Origin: Azorinus chamasolen
Taxonomy: Eukaryota > Mollusca > Bivalvia > Cardiida > Solecurtidae
Reading direction: 5' to 3'
DNA length: 64,000 bases
Assembly (NCBI GenBank): GCA_963576725.1
Contig: OY755252.1
Location: 24,930,655-24,994,654, forward strand
The position numbers and the translations under genes are program-made. The notes below the pieces were generated by a model. The model saw nothing but the letters and a program-made list of their open reading frames with translations, had not been told where the DNA came from and made no database searches. This document shows, piece after piece, positions 29,722 to 40,984 of this stretch (within the stretch, counting starts at the first letter, position 1; every line of letters starts with the position of its first letter).

Positions 29722-30249
29722 GTAAAACATACAATCACGAGTGTGTCCATGCATAGTTGCCTACCGGGACACGTGCTGAGAATAAACCCGTGCAATTTTA
29801 CGAATTTTTATTTAAGCAAATTAAGTAGGTCAAGGTCCAGGTCAAATTGCTCGAGCTATAAAACACTCATGATGGCGAGGAATCAAAAACACCACAATTA
29901 TAATACAACTAAAAAGGTTGTTTCCATGCTCTGGACGATTCATTGTATTTGATTTCCATTACTCAGAGCGTTGAAATTTTTACCTGTGTAATTTTTGGAA
30001 GTATCACATTTCATTCGTCGGCACTGACTGTTCGACTAGTGCTGGTCAGGTGACCTGGTTTAGTCATCTGACTTGAGGAGATCGAGACCAATTTTTTTTT
30101 AAAAGTGATTTAGATCTGGGTCTAAACTATGAAATCGGCAGTTTGCGATAACTGCCAGCACGCGCCTATTGGATAGGCAGCAACATGAAATGCTTATATT
30201 GATAAAACACTCATAATGGTGAGAAAACAAAAGCATAATTTTAATAATT
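29722..30249. other. Spacer with a dispersed repeat copy
   Basis: At 30105-30180 there is a second inverted copy of the 'gggtctaaactatgaaatcggcagtttgcgataactgccagcacgcg' repeat. No coding sequence or other structure was identified. Confidence 0.4.
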
Positions 30250-32146
30250 AACAAGAGGGCCAAGATGGCCCTTAATCGCTCACCTGATTACCATAGATTT
30301 AAGATTTTTGCAGGGTAGCCCATGGGAAGGGTCAATATTGACCTTAGGGACAATATATGAACAATGTTGATAGTGGATCATGAGCAATGGATCATGAGCA
30401 GTGGTTCTGCAGAACAAGATTTTCAAAGATTTAGTATATTGATTTTATCAAGACAATGATTCTGACCAATGGAGATTGGGCTAAAAATGTGCTCTCTAAA
30501 GTAATTTTTCTAAGATTTAACCTAGTGACTTACTTTTTATTCCCACCCAACCCATGATCACACTCAACCTTGATAAAAATGTGGCCACTGGAGTGTAAAC
30601 TAGATTTCTCTAAGATATGACCCAGTGACCTACTTTTTGACCTCAGATAACCCATTTTCAAATGTGTCCAAGGTTTTATTAGGACAATCATTCTGACCAA
30701 CTTTCATAAAGATTTGGCTATAAATGTGACCTCTTGAGTGTTCACAAGGTTTTCGTACTATTTGACCTTGTGACCTAGTTTTTAACCCGACATAACTCAC
30801 TTTCAAACTCGTTTGAGATTTTATCAAGACAATCATTATGACTAAGTTTCATGAAGATTGGACTAAAATTGCGACCACTAGAGTGTTCACAAGGTTTTTC
30901 TACTGTTTGACCTATTGACCTAGTTTTTAACTTCACTTGACCCACTTTCGAATTCATCCGAGATTTTATCAAGACATTTATTCTGACTAAGTTTCATGAA
31001 GATTGGACTAAAATTGTGACCACTAGAGTGTTCACAAGGTTTTTCTACTGTTTGACCTAGTGACCTAGTTTTTAACTCCACTTGACCCACTTTCGAATTC
31101 ATCCGAGATTTTATCAAGACATTCGTTCTGACCAAGTTTCATGAAAATTGGACTAAAATTGTGACCACTAGAGTGTTCACAAGGTTTTTCTACTGTTTGA
31201 CCTAGTGACCTAGTTTTCAACTCCACTTGACCCACTTTCAAACTCGTCCGAGATTTTATCAAGACATTTATTCTGACCAAGTTTCATGAAGATTGGACTA
31301 AAATTGTGACCACTAGAGTGTTCACAAGGTTTTTATACTGTTTGACCTAGTTTTCAACTCCACTTGACCCACTTTCGAATTCATCCGAGATTTTATCAAG
31401 ACATTTATTCTGACTAAGTTTCATGAAGATTGGACTAAAATTGTGACCACTAGAGTGTTCACAAGGTTTTTCTACTGTTTGACCTAGTGACCTAGTTTTA
31501 AACTCCGCTTGACCCACTTTCGAATTCATCCGAGATTTTATCAAGACATTCGTTCTGACCAAGTTTCATGAAAATTGGACTAAAATTGTGACCACTAGAG
31601 TGTTCACAAGGTTTTTCTACTGTTTGACCTAGTGACCTAGTTTTCAACTCCACTTGACCCACTTTCGAACTCGTCCGAGATTTTATCAAGACATTTATTC
31701 TGACCAAGTTTCATGAAGATTGGACTAAAATTGTGACCACTAGTGTTCACAAGGTTTTTCTACTGCTTGACCTAGTGACCTAGTTTTTTACCTCACATTA
31801 CCCATTTTTCAAACTCCTCCGAGATTTTATCAAGACAATCATTCTGACCAAGTTTCATGAAAATTGGGCTAAAAATGTGACCTTTAGAGGGTTCACAAGG
31901 TTTTCCTACTATTTGACCTAGTGACCTAGTTTTTGACCCAACTTGACCCACTTTCGAACTCGTCCGAGATTTTATCAAGACATTCATTCTGACCAAGTTT
32001 CATGAAGATTAGACTACAATTGTGACCACTAGAGTGTTCACAAGCAAATTGTTGACGACACACGACGCACGACGCACACCGCACGACGGACGACGGACAT
32101 TCAAGTCTCCCAAAAGCTCACCCTGAGCTTTGCTCAGGTGAGCTAA
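30250..32146 (+). mobile_element. Complete pearl/HINE-like array element
   Basis: The 5' end ACAAGAGGGCCAAGATGGCC and CGCTCACCTGA open it. The 3' end has a CGACGCA/CGACGGA simple repeat (about 32052-32098) and the hairpin AGCTCACCCTGAGC.TTT.GCTCAGGTGAGCT (32115-32144), then AA. Between are about 11 units of 141-151 bp ('gtgacctagtttttaactccacttgacccactttcgaa', 'ttctgaccaagtttcatgaagattggactaaaattgtgaccactagag'). One unit near 31330 has lost 9 bp. Open minus-strand frames of about 70 codons at each repeat are by-products. Confidence 0.8.
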
Positions 32147-32159
32147 AAAACAGACAATT

Positions 32160-32340
32160 TTTTTTCAGGTGATTCAAATCTGGATCTAAACTATGAAATC
32201 GGCAGTGTGTTATAATTGCCAGCACACATCTATTTTAACATCAAATACATAGACCCGACATAGGTGTGAAAACATAATCCCTATGTAATAATAAGTTCGA
32301 CGAAACGACTTTAGGTACTACTTCTACATAAAATATATTA
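32160..32340. other. Spacer with a third copy of the TCTAAACTATGAAATCGGCAG repeat
   Basis: At 32165-32235 'aatctggatctaaactatgaaatcggcagtgtgttataattgccagcacac' repeats the blocks at 29.4 and 30.1 kb. No gene is visible. Confidence 0.4.
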
Positions 32341-33540
32341 AGAAAAGCCTCATAAATGTCAGAAGAGTCAGCTTTATTCGAGATTTTTTTGGTAAATGGT
32401 AGGTATTACAATATCAAAGAAAAGTCCCGGGTCAACTCGGCCTCGGGTCAACTTGGCCCCTGAGTCACGTCGACCTCGGGTGAAGTCGGCTGGGTGAAGT
32501 CGGCCTGGGTCAACTCAACCCACAAATTATTATATCATAATTACATCTTTAGTGTATTATTATATACATTAATATTTAGTTTCATAGAGATACCCAATAC
32601 TACAGATACCAGTACGAACATAATAAGGAAATTTCAAAGCAACAGATAATCAATTAAGTATGCGTACAATGATCAGTTTCATACATAAATTCTATGTATC
32701 TCCAACAAACCCTATTTTGTGACCATTCATTGGAACATTCTCGATGAGACGATTCTAATAAATGGTCACAACAGAGGGTTTGGTGGATAAATTTGGATAT
32801 GCACTCTTATCTGTAACTGTGAATTAAAGAAATTTAAAAAACTGGTTTTATCCACTTTATTCTAATCTTATCAGGACTAAGAAACATTAATAGATAACAA
32901 TTATCAGAAAAAGAAGCACTTTATAGATATACAATACACAAATAATGCCAAAAAAGTATCCAAAATATGATACCTTTGCAAACAGCTTGGATCTTGATGG
33001 CATTCCCATGCAGTAACTCGGCCTTACTCAAGTGGATCCAAAATAACATTTTATAATATTCATTCACTCGAATTAATTATTCTTATATGTATTTACAGCA
33101 GAGACACGTGTCAATCAATGAAACAGATAAACAATTCAGTTACTTTCATTTAAAAAATATAGATGTTGCTCATTATCACACCTATTTGTTTGAGTTCTAA
33201 GTTTGATCTAAATAACCTGATTACTTGTATGTTTTATTCGTTAATCTCGTGCAATTTTTGCTGCAGTTTATAAACTTTTATTAATGGTTAATTTGAGAAA
33301 AGGCAGAGTTGACAGGACCAAGACGGGCCGAGTTGATCCACCCAAAAACAGGCAGAGTTGACCCAGGTCGACTTGACCAGGATTCCAAAGAAAGGGATTT
33401 ATCCAAATATCGTGGTTTGATTAATGGCTTTGATGACATCTGCTTGAGATTGTCATTTAGACTATAAAACATGTAACTTCTCTCCGAATTTTGTTATATG
33501 TGTGTCTTCAAAAGGTGTCTATTAACGGCATTATTTTTTC
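32340..33540 (-). pseudogene. Diverged Penelope-like RT fragment split by a MITE
   Basis: Sequence at 32340-32422 and 33386-33540 lines up, on the minus strand, with the Naiad RT region around the YLDD motif. Shared blocks include 'gtcagctttattc', 'aaagaaaggg', 'tatccaaatatcg', 'gacatc...tgagattg' and 'atgtaacttctctccg'. The alignment is clearest when the 963-bp insertion 32423-33385 is removed. The copy is decayed, with no open frame. Confidence 0.55.
32423..33385. mobile_element. 963-bp MITE with 8-bp target duplication and arrays of GGTCAACTCGGCC at both ends
   Basis: CAAAGAAA flanks both sides (32415-32422 and 33386-33393). The left end carries several copies of GGGTCAACTCGGCC-like motifs (32427-32520), including GGTCAACTTGGCC and GGTGAAGTCGGC. 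The right end (33296-33380) has the same motifs inverted (GGCCGAGTTGA, GGCAGAGTTGACC). The 8-bp duplication and repeated subterminal motif suggest a hAT-type non-autonomous element. The interior is AT-rich and non-coding. Confidence 0.65.
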
Positions 33541-33609
33541 ATGGCACCAGCATATCCTGTTCACCTGTCTAGCCCAAACAATCGGAATCAAATGATCATA
33601 TTGGTTTAT

Positions 33610-34541
33610 GGTGAATTCGCCTAATGACCAACTCGCCTACAATTAGATATATTATATAGTAACTCGAATGGTGAATTCGCCCAGAAAGCAATAATTATAT
33701 AGCGATTGTATTTCGCACCTATTATAGGGTATCAAACTTGTTTCCAGGTAGTGATTATCAAGATTGAACTTTGAGTGTAGCCCCCTGATCATATGCGTTT
33801 GAAAGCACGTTATGGAAGAGTTTTTGTGTGTAAGGGGAGGGGCATTAATAGTTATTTGTGCAAATTTTAAAATTATTGGGATGAATTGTTGAAAATATTA
33901 TTAAAATACATATAGGGCTATGGATAATTCTCAAAAAAAAACAGATTGTTTCGTATGCGGAACTATTGCGTTTGGAAATGATATGACAGACGCAGATCGA
34001 TCTATGCTGTATTCAATCTTAACCAAATATGAAGTAAATAACCCCTAAGATAAACCATTTCCTTCCTGTAAACTTGTTTTCATCCATCTGCAAATAGAGT
34101 ATATCCAGATCAGACGGCTTCTAAAATGAGAGCCGTCTGATAAGGATCTACTCTGTTTGCTTAAAAATAAATGGACTTTGACAGAACCGTTTCTTTACTT
34201 TTTAATCTGGCTACAATATTCCATCTTCCTTCTGTATTTTATTTTTTAACTATTTTGTCCATGAATATTCAGTAGATATTGAAAATTGGAATAAACCAGA
34301 ACACTGGTCAGTTCAATCATATTAAATTGGCTGCTAAGATGCATTATTTAAGTGCATCAATTAGCTTTAAAGAAAACCGTTCTTACGTTGTTCGTCAAAC
34401 ACGTGCCTATTTAAAGGTGATATACCTGTATATATATAAGGTGTGAAATACAATCGCTATATAATTGCTTTATAGGCGAATTCACCATTTGGGTTACTAT
34501 ATATCTAATTGTAGGCGAGTTGGTCATTAGGCGAATTCACC
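33610..34541. mobile_element. Long-TIR element (about 110-bp inverted repeats)
   Basis: The left 33610-33722 and right 34438-34541 are inverted copies with small gaps. Each has two copies of GGTGAATTCGCC (one at the tip, one about 60 bp in), plus CTAATGACCAACTCGCCTAC and TATATAGCGATTGTATTTC. No transposase is encoded in the ~700-bp centre, which contains a TTAA-type MITE (34045-34330). No clear target duplication is seen, so the superfamily is unassigned. Confidence 0.7.
34045..34330. mobile_element. Palindromic MITE inside the long-TIR element
   Basis: It begins 'taaaccatttccttcctg' and has the hairpin core 'agatcagacggctt...agccgtctgataagg'. The family's right half follows ('tttctttactttttaatctggctacaat', 'gtccatgaatattcagtagatattgaaaattgga'). 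The terminal TTAA has decayed. Confidence 0.55.
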
Positions 34542-34559
34542 AGCACCCATCATATTATG

Positions 34560-36110
34560 CACAACAAATCCACAAATATAGGTCATAAGATTATTTTCTT
34601 CAGTTTCTGCAAATTCAGTACTTTCAGATATCTGACAGACCATTATAGCTTTTTGTTTTGTCTCTACCGTACTACATTACTGGACAGACCTAGAGCCACT
34701 GACAAATGATGAGAAATTCTTCAGTAACTTACCTGTAGCGTGAAATGTCCATTTCTCCGTTAGTGTCAGACAAGGGCGTTGTCTAAAACTTGTACCTACA
34801 AGACATTTGGTATCTCGGGACACATGAGGCTATATAATTTACGTGCACGTGAATTCTCCCGATGTTCTCCTATCGGCAATAATTCCCACCAGTTAGTGAA
34901 AACGAATTCCAAACGAAGATTTTGCTTAACACATTGCGTAATTGCTAGATATTATCTGAACATAAGTTATTTCCCTTACACGGGTCCGAGATGTTGTTGT
35001 TCTAATTAGCAATTCTGTTTGACATATATCTGGACATTAATGCATTTTCAATGCAGTATATTGTTCTCAATATCAGTGGAACTCGCTATTTCAGTTACAT
35101 TTTGAATATTGAAAAATACGTGGTGTTTAATTATACGTCATTTTTGAAGAAATTAGTATAAATTGATATTCTCCTTAATTATAAATTTGTCGTAAAATTT
35201 GGATAAAGGAGACTATATATGTCGTTTTCGTTAAGGTCGACCAGCGTCGTAGTAAAAAAGGGGACTTTTTCTTCATTTAAGTTCAAATTCAAAAAAAAGT
35301 GGAATATATGTATGAAAAATATTTTTTTAAGATAAAAGATGAAAAAAGATATAATCTAAAGTTAAAAACAAAAAAATAATTTAGATATATAATTTTGTTC
35401 TACTTTATACATATAAAAATTTACGTTCCCCCATATATATGATTTGTAGTTATATATATATATATATATATATGTTTTGAATACTGAAAATTAATTGTGT
35501 TAGACAGTTGGAGAATATATTATTACATTACTTACTCAGCCGAAATATCGCTAATTTACTAACTAGACCTAGGAAAAGAGTAACGATCAAAGGTGCCAGA
35601 TGGTCAGTAAATCCCCTAGTTTCTCAGCAGGGAACAAGGGTCAGCGATTACACAATTGCCATCTATCACACACTGTATTTTCAACAAAGTTATGAACTAT
35701 TACGTAACAGGAAGGCTTCTAATGTAGCAACTACCAAACAATGTGCCAATTGTCTAAAGTTATGATTTGTTAAACAGCTTTCCGAAGATAACTATGTTTG
35801 ACTAATTAGATCTATGGCTAAGCATATGTAGACCCAAACGATTTACATCTATTTAAAACGGTGGATAGTTCTAAAGATAATATAGATTGATATGATCTAG
35901 ATCTATTCTAAAATACTTTTACTAGATCTGCAACGGTACTGTACAGTATCCAGAAAGACATGTGCATTTTACAACACACGAATGAACGCCATGAGACTGT
36001 ATATCTTAATATCTCGATCTTATTAAAATGAAACGAGAATTAAAATTTTAAATACTGTTGATCTAAATTATTCGACATATCAGGCTAAGAAAGTATGAGA
36101 AAAAAAAAAT
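34560..36110. other. AT-rich stretch with no gene; (TA)n at about 35449-35472
   Basis: The short open frames at 34779-35009 and 35508-35765 have no recognisable motif, a composition like the surrounding DNA, and no splice or start context. The rest is A/T-rich with a TA microsatellite. Confidence 0.5.
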
Positions 36111-36118
36111 TATGCTTT

Positions 36119-36185
36119 CACCGAGGATCGAACCCACGACCTCGCATTTCCTAGTCCGTCGTTATAACCCCTGTACCACGCCGAC
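36119..36185 (-). repeat. tRNA-derived SINE head
   Basis: On the minus strand, box A is GTGGTACAGGGGTTATAACG and box B is GGTTCGATCCT, with tRNA-like spacing. The acceptor stem does not close (GTCGGCG against TCGGTGA) and no good anticodon arm forms. This is therefore a SINE-type pol III promoter and not a tRNA gene. Confidence 0.6.
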
Positions 36186-36539
36186 ATCTATTCTTGAAGT
36201 GTATACCTAACTCACTAGCATTTTCACTGACACTGGTGCATGGCAGCACGAAGTAAATACAGATTTACTTCATATTGGCAGAAAAGAAAGACATAAATAT
36301 GCTGAGAAAAATATATGAACCAAATAAATGAAATAAGTGAATATATATATAAATAAAAACTTGTTTCACAGTAAACAACAACAACAACTTAGCCACGAAC
36401 TGTTATTTTTTTCTACACATTTCAAGACCGCAGAAACGCACAGCCCAGAGCACACTTCACAAACCATATCAGTATATCAGTGCAATCAAGACGAAACACA
36501 TTAAACATTAAGCATATTAAACAACAAAATTGACCGTAG

Positions 36540-37127
36540 GCTGAAAGCAGGAGTGCCGCCTTGGAACGGCCAGCAACCAAAATAAGCTACTGGGGACTTA
36601 AATCTGGTTTACGGGTACCAAACCTCGTCCTTATCCCACTTTCACCAAAGTCAAAATGTAAATAAAATTCCCCCTCCAGACAACTCCACAACATGCATAA
36701 CGATGTCTGCCAAAATGAAAATGATTTCAAAATAAACGTTAGAGGTAAACAAGCGACGTCATCATTTAAATGACGTCATAATTTAAAAGTACGGGAAAAC
36801 TATACGAAACACTTCTACACCGACATTTAATAAAAGATAAATCGCAAGAAGATACAATTACTAGTGGATATTAAGCATGCACAACTGTTTTGTTTGAAAA
36901 GGAATAAACTTGACATCGTAGACATGTACTCGATGACTATTCAGGTCAGAGCAGCTGTGGAGAAGTCATTTGGGGTACGACAGAACTGGCAAAATACAAA
37001 TATCTAATTTCCTCTCTCCGTAAACGGGTTTACCAACTGTAAAGGGGTCGACCACCAAGCATGTAGTGTGCTGCAATATAGAGGGGTCATATCCCTTTTT
37101 AATGAATTGTTTTATACGTTTGACAAA
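36540..37127 (-). mobile_element. Diverged Naiad 3' fragment
   Basis: It contains the 3'-UTR hairpins GCCG-...-CGGC (36555-36570) and CCAGUAGC/GUUGCUGG (36570-36593 on the transcript). Next comes GGTTT...AAACC, and then C-terminal coding matching the other copies ('aaaggggtcgaccaccaagcatgtagtgtgctgcaatat', 'tcatatccctttttaatgaattgtttta'). It is 5'-truncated at about 37127 and clearly older than the copy at 21-28 kb. Confidence 0.75.
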
Positions 37128-37139
37128 GTATCAACACAG

Positions 37140-37250
37140 CTGCACTGTTCCACCTTTAATATTTCATATTTCATTATAACTATTTTGTCCATGAATATTC
37201 AGTAGATATTGAACTTTGGAATAAACGGAGAACAGGGAAAGGCTCAATGA
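37140..37250. mobile_element. Right half of a palindromic MITE
   Basis: 'tttcatattTCATTATAACTATTTTGTCC', 'atgaatattcagtagatattgaa' and 'gaacagggaaaggctc' match the right halves of the copies at 34.2, 39.2 and 51.1 kb. The hairpin core is missing. Confidence 0.5.
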
Positions 37251-37375
37251 TCCTTCTGATTACAGACCGTACTCTTTGAAAATTTAAGAAGACTGTTTCA
37301 ATTTTATAACACTATTCAAAACTTTATATGGTCATATTGCATTAAATTTTAGAATTTAGAACCCTCCATTCTTAT

Positions 37376-38150
37376 CTCACCTGACACAAACTGCCCAGGT
37401 GAGCTATTGTGTTCATCATGGGTTTGTTGTTTGACTTTGTCCATAGTGTGAAATCCAATGTAACATTTCTTTTCCAACATCTCCTAAAAGTACATGTATT
37501 TATAAGGTCAAGTGCAATCAAACTTTCCAAGGATGGTCTTTGAGTTATCCTCTGCAAATTAGTTAAATGCTTTCATATTCATGTAGAACTTGGGTTCTGG
37601 CAACCCAAACAGTTTTTCCTAAAATTGTCTTCTTTTCCTAAACCAGTGATGAGATTTCAGAACGATTTATATGCCAACAAATTGGGTATACATCGTTTAG
37701 ATCCAGGCAAACCTCAAATTAACATTGCAAAAACAAAAATGTTTATATCATTAGGTTACTTTCTACTAAAATAGCTGAAACCTTTACATTATCAAAAACA
37801 GCATAACCACTAGGGTGTGCGACCAGCTTTCCTGGAGCCCCAATGTGGTTATGGTCTTCGACTGAAAGCCACTCAGCCTCCCTTGACAGTGAGTTTGAAT
37901 CCCTGTGTGGGTATTTTGATTTTCACCATTCATCTATAGGTTGGTGGTTCTACCAGTTGTTCTTTTGTGCACAAAACAATCCAGTTCATTCTGTGCACAG
38001 GATAATCTTAGGGATCTTCCTCCACCTATTCTTGGCTAGGTGTCTTAAAATACGGTTAAAGAGTTGTAACACCTGTTACAAACCGAAACTGCTTTCCTTT
38101 TATGTCATTATACACTTAACTATTCAGGTGAGCATACAGGGCCGTCATAT
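37376..38150 (-). mobile_element. Minus-strand pearl/HINE-like element, degenerate
   Basis: The 3' hairpin CTCACCTG...CAGGTGAG (37376-37403) lies at the left. An inverse 5'-end-like motif (AGGTGAGC...GGGCCGTC) is near 38127-38148. The interior has lost clear array units and contains a SINE-like insertion at about 37830-38070. Confidence 0.45.
37830..38070 (+). repeat. Possible tRNA-related SINE
   Basis: 'gtgagtttgaatccctgtgtgggta' resembles a degenerate box B, and a loose box A (ATGTGGTTATGG) lies about 45 bp upstream. A body with 'tggttctaccagttg' and 'gatcttcctccacct' follows. The open frame of 113 codons over this region has no other support. Confidence 0.35.
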
Positions 38151-39055
38151 TTCAGTTGAATGTGAAACGCATACAAAGGAGTAAATCTATATATAATTTG
38201 GAACTTTAACATATTTGATTTATTAGCTTTACATATCTCAATGATTAAATACTTGAGAATGTTGAGCTTCTCATATTTCAAACAGTACAATCATACTTTG
38301 TTTTCACCTTGGTCATTGTATTTTTTTTATTACTATGTGTTTTGTATTGTTGAGCTACATGTACTTATTCATCTATACAATTACATATAAACTAGTCAAA
38401 AATGTTCTAATATTTTAATTTTTTAATATATCTGTTGTTTCAACGTTTTTCCTAGGCCATGTTATTTGTTGTTTTTATAAGTTATGCTAAATTTATATTC
38501 ACTTGTATATTGAAATGCATTAAAACTCATCCAGGCAAAGCTGACTAATCCATGTTTTTTACCATTTGATCATTCAATTGCTTTAAGTCTAACAAGTCTG
38601 TACCTACAAACTTTTATGCCAATGCTTTATAACATTGCATATTTGTACGCTGCATTACTAACCATTTCAGTTGTTGATAAACATGAACATAATAATAGTC
38701 CAAAGTGAAAATAAATCCTCATACATTTCATCATATATATTAAATAAAATCTCGCAGAATAATTTTGCATTCCATAGTTGTATGTTCCATGAATGCTTCA
38801 TGGAACACATCTCAGAATACAAGCACGTTCAGAAGAGTAAAATGCATTTCACTTTTTTGCAAAACCAACCCCTCAAGATGATAACAAACATCATGTTAAA
38901 TCTATGATTGTTCTTCAGTTTAAACTACTTAATTATGCATGACATTTTATTAAGATTTTGGGTACTAACTAACTCTTTATCTATCTGCTTTTGATTCATT
39001 CTTGTTTTAATTGTATTTTGCATATATATATATATATATATTCAACAAATGTACA
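38151..39055. other. AT-rich stretch with no gene; (AT)n at about 39022-39041
   Basis: No conserved motif, array or long frame is visible. The frame at 38671-38907 has composition like the surrounding DNA and no recognisable domain. Confidence 0.5.
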
Positions 39056-39059
39056 TAGT

Positions 39060-39315
39060 ATGAGTTTCCCCTTTTCCCCATATTTACGTGTTTTCACATG
39101 GTTGGAAACAGAGTAAACCCTGATCACACGGTTTCTATAGAAAACCTCTGACCACGGTCTGTTTTGTTTGCTTATGGAATTTAACAAATCTGTTCTTTAG
39201 TTTCTGAAATGGCTACAATCTTCTACCATCCATATTTTAGTATAACTATTTTATCCATGAAAATTCCAACAGATATTGAAATGTTGAATAGATATAGAAC
39301 ACAAAGAATTAAAGC
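39060..39315. mobile_element. Palindromic MITE copy
   Basis: It has the left tract 'tttccccttttccccatat', the core 'aaacagagtaaaccctgatcacacgg...ccacggtctgttttgtttgc', and the right half 'gttctttagtttctgaaatggctacaatcttctacc...atccatgaaaattcc'. The terminal TTAA is lost. Confidence 0.5.
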
Positions 39316-39861
39316 TTTACAAGAACAAATTCAAAATGGGGACGTAGTGTGTTTCACAAGTGCATCTTGATGTATAACTTGTGCTGTACCATAATTTACT
39401 TGTTACATACCTTTTGATTTGCACTGTACTTTATATTTTTTCAGCTCACCCGAATGAAGCTTCGGGTGAGCTTTTGTAAACTTTTAAATTTCGTGTTATG
39501 TATCAATTGTCAACGTGTTTTTACACTCTGGGTAAAACATTTGATCCGACCTTTCCCATCTTATTATTTAAACACTAGGGGCACCATTCTTCTCTCATTC
39601 TTCATCAAACTTTGTCAAAATGATTTTCTTTGTCATATTTCTCGACTTTGATAATTAATAGGATGGGCAAAGAAATGGTAACAAAGTCAAATTTTAGGAA
39701 ATTCTTCTTTACACGCCATACAACACATTTTACCCAAATCTTCAGCAACCCTAGTAAAGTAAAAAATGACTATCTTGATAATATCTCAGGAATTAGATCA
39801 ATTGGTAAAACATCTAAGATGAGCATTTTATTGCCATCTTTGCATGCTCGTTATGTTTGTA

Positions 39862-40332
39862 TACAGTCAAACTTGTATTAAGCGGTCATATGATAGGAAA
39901 TACCAGGGTTGCCACGCGTCGGAGATGGGGGGAGTTTTCTCAGGGTCAGGGAATTGTCAGGGAATTTTGAGAATTGTCGGGGTAATTTGAAAATATAGGC
40001 AAATGACAGGGAATTCACAAAACTTTGAAAGAAATGAGAATGAATGTAATATATCTTAGAATTTCACAAAGTACTACAGAAACTATGACAGTAAGAACAA
40101 ATTTGGCGATGTAATGTGTCTGGGAAATTTGAAATTATGTCTGGAAATTGTCAGGGAAGTTTGTTTCCTCTGGTTTGTGGCAACCCTGAATACAGTGTAA
40201 CTGTAGACATTTACTTTACATGTCGATAGTAATGCAGAAGCTCTTAAAGCTTTCAACATTACTTTTGATATGCTTTATTCTACCACAAAATGTCTGCTTT
40301 ATATGTAATCAGTCTATGCAAGTTTGACTGTA
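39862..40332. mobile_element. MITE with TACAGTCAAACTTG inverted ends
   Basis: The left end TACAGTCAAACTTG (39862-39875) is exactly inverted as CAAGTTTGACTGTA (40319-40332). A related end, 'ACAGTAGAACCTGTTTTAAGCG', occurs alone near 42476. Its interior is split by the hAT-like MITE at 39904-40188. Confidence 0.65.
39904..40188. mobile_element. 285-bp MITE with CAGGGTTGCCAC TIRs and AATAC target duplication
   Basis: The 12-bp ends CAGGGTTGCCAC and GTGGCAACCCTG are perfectly inverted. AATAC directly flanks both sides (39899-39903 and 40189-40193). Internal 'tcagggaattgtcagggaa' motifs recur near both ends. The CAGGG start suggests a hAT-like family, as at 17608. Confidence 0.75.
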
Positions 40333-40984
40333 CACACACCTAAATCATGTGCCAATTCTTACTTATCAATACATTACACCGTCCACTGATATGCATGTTT
40401 GAATTGCACTTTACTGTTTTAATTAAGTTCATAGGTACCATTTATATGTTTTATTTTCAATGTTAAATTGTTGGAAAACTTTTACATTAGTCATACGTTT
40501 TGAACCTTTTGGAGAGCTTTTGTGATCGCACATTGGTCATACGTTTTGAACCTTTTCGAGAGCCTTTGTGATCGTCTCCTTTCCGTCAAAGTCCGTCTTC
40601 AACAATTTCAAACTTTAAAGAACTTCTCCTTTGATTCTATAGGGTTTCAGCTTTCGTCTTTGGCACATAACATCACCTGTAGGTCCTCTACAAATTTATA
40701 TAAATCATGTCCCTGGTGTCGAAGTTAACCCGGTCCCAGTGGTGACCAGTTTTGTACAGAAACATACAATGAAAACGTTCTCCCCTGAAACCGGAAGGCT
40801 CTCAGCCTTTACATTTGATACATAATAACATGTTTAGGTCCTATACAAAAGTTACTTGAATGATGAACCTGGGTTCAAAATTGGTCATGGCCAATGGGTG
40901 GCAATGAAGTGAAAACTTTGAAAATCTTCTCGACTGACTGTCTGGTTAGAGATATTGGGGCCATCATGACCCTCTGGTTAGCAA

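Larger units (their letters stand above)
39443..40980 (-). mobile_element. Minus-strand pearl/HINE-like element with nested insertions
   Basis: The 3' hairpin AGCTCACCCGAA.TGAAGC.TTCGGGTGAGCT (39443-39472, perfect arms) lies at the left. The 5' end, inverse of AGAGGGTCATGATGGCCCC, lies at about 40955-40978. An element with tACAGTCAAACTTG ends (39862-40332) is nested inside and itself carries a hAT-like MITE. A ~46-bp tandem duplication ('catacgttttgaaccttttggagagcttttgtgatcg') is at about 40490-40580. Confidence 0.6.

Noticed and set aside
30630..31996. Series of minus-strand ~70-codon frames (SRTSSKVGQVELKTRSLGQT type)
   Set aside because: They are translations of the ~145-bp core unit. No gene structure is present.
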